The notes under the pieces were generated by a model. The model worked only from the letters and a program-made list of their open reading frames with translations, did not search any database and was not told where the DNA came from. DNA of 64,000 nt from Phenylobacterium sp. (GTDB taxonomy: Bacteria; Pseudomonadota; Alphaproteobacteria; Caulobacterales; Caulobacteraceae). The translations under genes were made by a program, and so were the position numbers. The DNA is taken from NCBI GenBank assembly GCA_004799545.1, contig SSMU01000012.1:62001-126000 (forward strand). Direction: 5' to 3'. Shown in pieces: positions 63,480 through 64,000 of the stretch. How positions within the stretch are numbered: position 1 is the stretch's first letter; each line of letters starts with the position of its first letter.

Positions 63480-64000
63480 CAGAAATAGCCCTCCTGCTTC
63501 TTCTTCTCCATCGAGGCCGACTGGTCGTGGTCGATCATCCGGCCCTGGCGCTCGCTCGTGGTGGTGAGCAGCATCTCCTGGATGATGGCGGGCAGGGTGT
63601 CGGCGGTGCTCTCGATGGCCCCGGTGAGCGGGTAGCAGCCGAGGGTGCGGAAGCGGACCGATTTCATCTGCGGCGTTTCGCCGGGCTTCAGCGGCATGCG
63701 CTCGTCGTCGACCATGATCAGGGCGCCGTCGCGTTCCACCACCGGGCGCTCGGCGGCGTAGTAGAGCGGCACGATCGGGATGTTCTCCAGGTGGATGTAT
63801 TGCCAGATGTCGAGCTCGGTCCAGTTGGAGATCGGGAACACCCGGATGCTCTCGCCGGGGTTTTTCCGCGCGTTGTAGAGCCGCCAGAGCTCGGGCCGCT
63901 GGTTCTTCGGATCCCAGCGGTGCTGGGCGGAGCGGAAGGAGAAGATCCGCTCCTTGGCGCGGGACTTCTCCTCGTCGCGCCGGGCGCCGCCGAAGGCCGC
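63479..64000 (-). CDS. cysD: Sulfate adenylyltransferase subunit 2 (partial, N-terminus outside window)
   Basis: The frame is open to the right edge and gives about 173 C-terminal residues. It contains [26 protein letters not shown]-like [19 protein letters not shown] and [14 protein letters not shown], all CysD landmarks of the PAPS-reductase fold. With CysN it makes APS from sulfate and ATP. Its stop overlaps the cysNC start by one base. Confidence 0.95.
   Translation of the reverse strand, partial: AAFGGARRDEEKSRAKERIFSFRSAQHRWDPKNQRPELWRLYNARKNPGESIRVFPISNWTELDIWQYIHLENIPIVPLYYAAERPVVERDGALIMVDDERMPLKPGETPQMKSVRFRTLGCYPLTGAIESTADTLPAIIQEMLLTTTSERQGRMIDHDQSASMEKKKQEGYF

Overview
The window is GC-rich, densely packed alphaproteobacterial DNA, most probably chromosomal and from Caulobacteraceae (Phenylobacterium or Caulobacter type). 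Supporting signs are an UrcA-family gene, two RcnB-like secreted proteins, a perfect CtrA box in front of a FlaG-like gene, a CYP153-like P450, and many secreted esterases and Tat-exported hydrolases. The genus is inference. I see no rRNA, tRNA, CRISPR array, transposase or phage module. No gene-free stretch exceeds 300 bases. The longest (3585-3874, 5523-5782, 20455-20720, 18563-18814) hold palindromic repeats, operators or nothing recognisable.

Left part (1-8.7 kb): a partial thioesterase, a transglutaminase-like protein, a secreted alpha/beta hydrolase, small membrane proteins, and a run of small regulators with their targets. A YafY/WYL regulator shares a 21-bp operator with a VOC gene. 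An ArsR-SRPBCC pair has an operator over its start codon. A compact arsenic operon follows (arsR, thioredoxin-type arsC, aquaglyceroporin).

8.7-21 kb: a PHP-type metallohydrolase lipoprotein behind an unusual regulator made of two similar winged-helix halves. A paralogue of that regulator lies at 16.8-17.8 kb in front of an unassigned PLP enzyme with a LexA-like box. Also here are an S41 peptidase, NDH-2, an RcnB-like protein, a secreted methyltransferase and an UrcA protein.

21-31 kb: CorA translationally coupled to a TSUP transporter, small conserved proteins, a cupin, a pirin, a GPH-type symporter and a thioesterase. Two copies of a 52-53-nt hairpin repeat lie in this stretch.

30-38 kb: a same-strand cluster of PLP decarboxylase, MFS transporter, MarR regulator (with a palindromic operator), two tandem type-B carboxylesterases and a polyhydroxybutyrate-depolymerase-like hydrolase. 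This looks like one MarR-controlled locus for uptake and hydrolysis of an ester.

38-52 kb: FlaG-like protein under a CtrA box, PqaA-like protein, class C beta-lactamase-fold hydrolase, aminotransferase, and a fused hydantoinase/oxoprolinase carrying an in-frame palindromic repeat. A TerB/J-domain protein, two tandem CHRD proteins and a CYP153-like P450 follow.

51-64 kb: GFA protein, SMP-30 lactonase, folA, osmC, a MazG-like gene coupled to thyA, DUF924, an RcnB-like protein, a HAD nucleotidase, MFS, an AHL-lactonase-like metallo-beta-lactamase, an MDR-VOC-CMD catabolic operon, and cysNC with the end of cysD (sulfate activation) running off the right edge.
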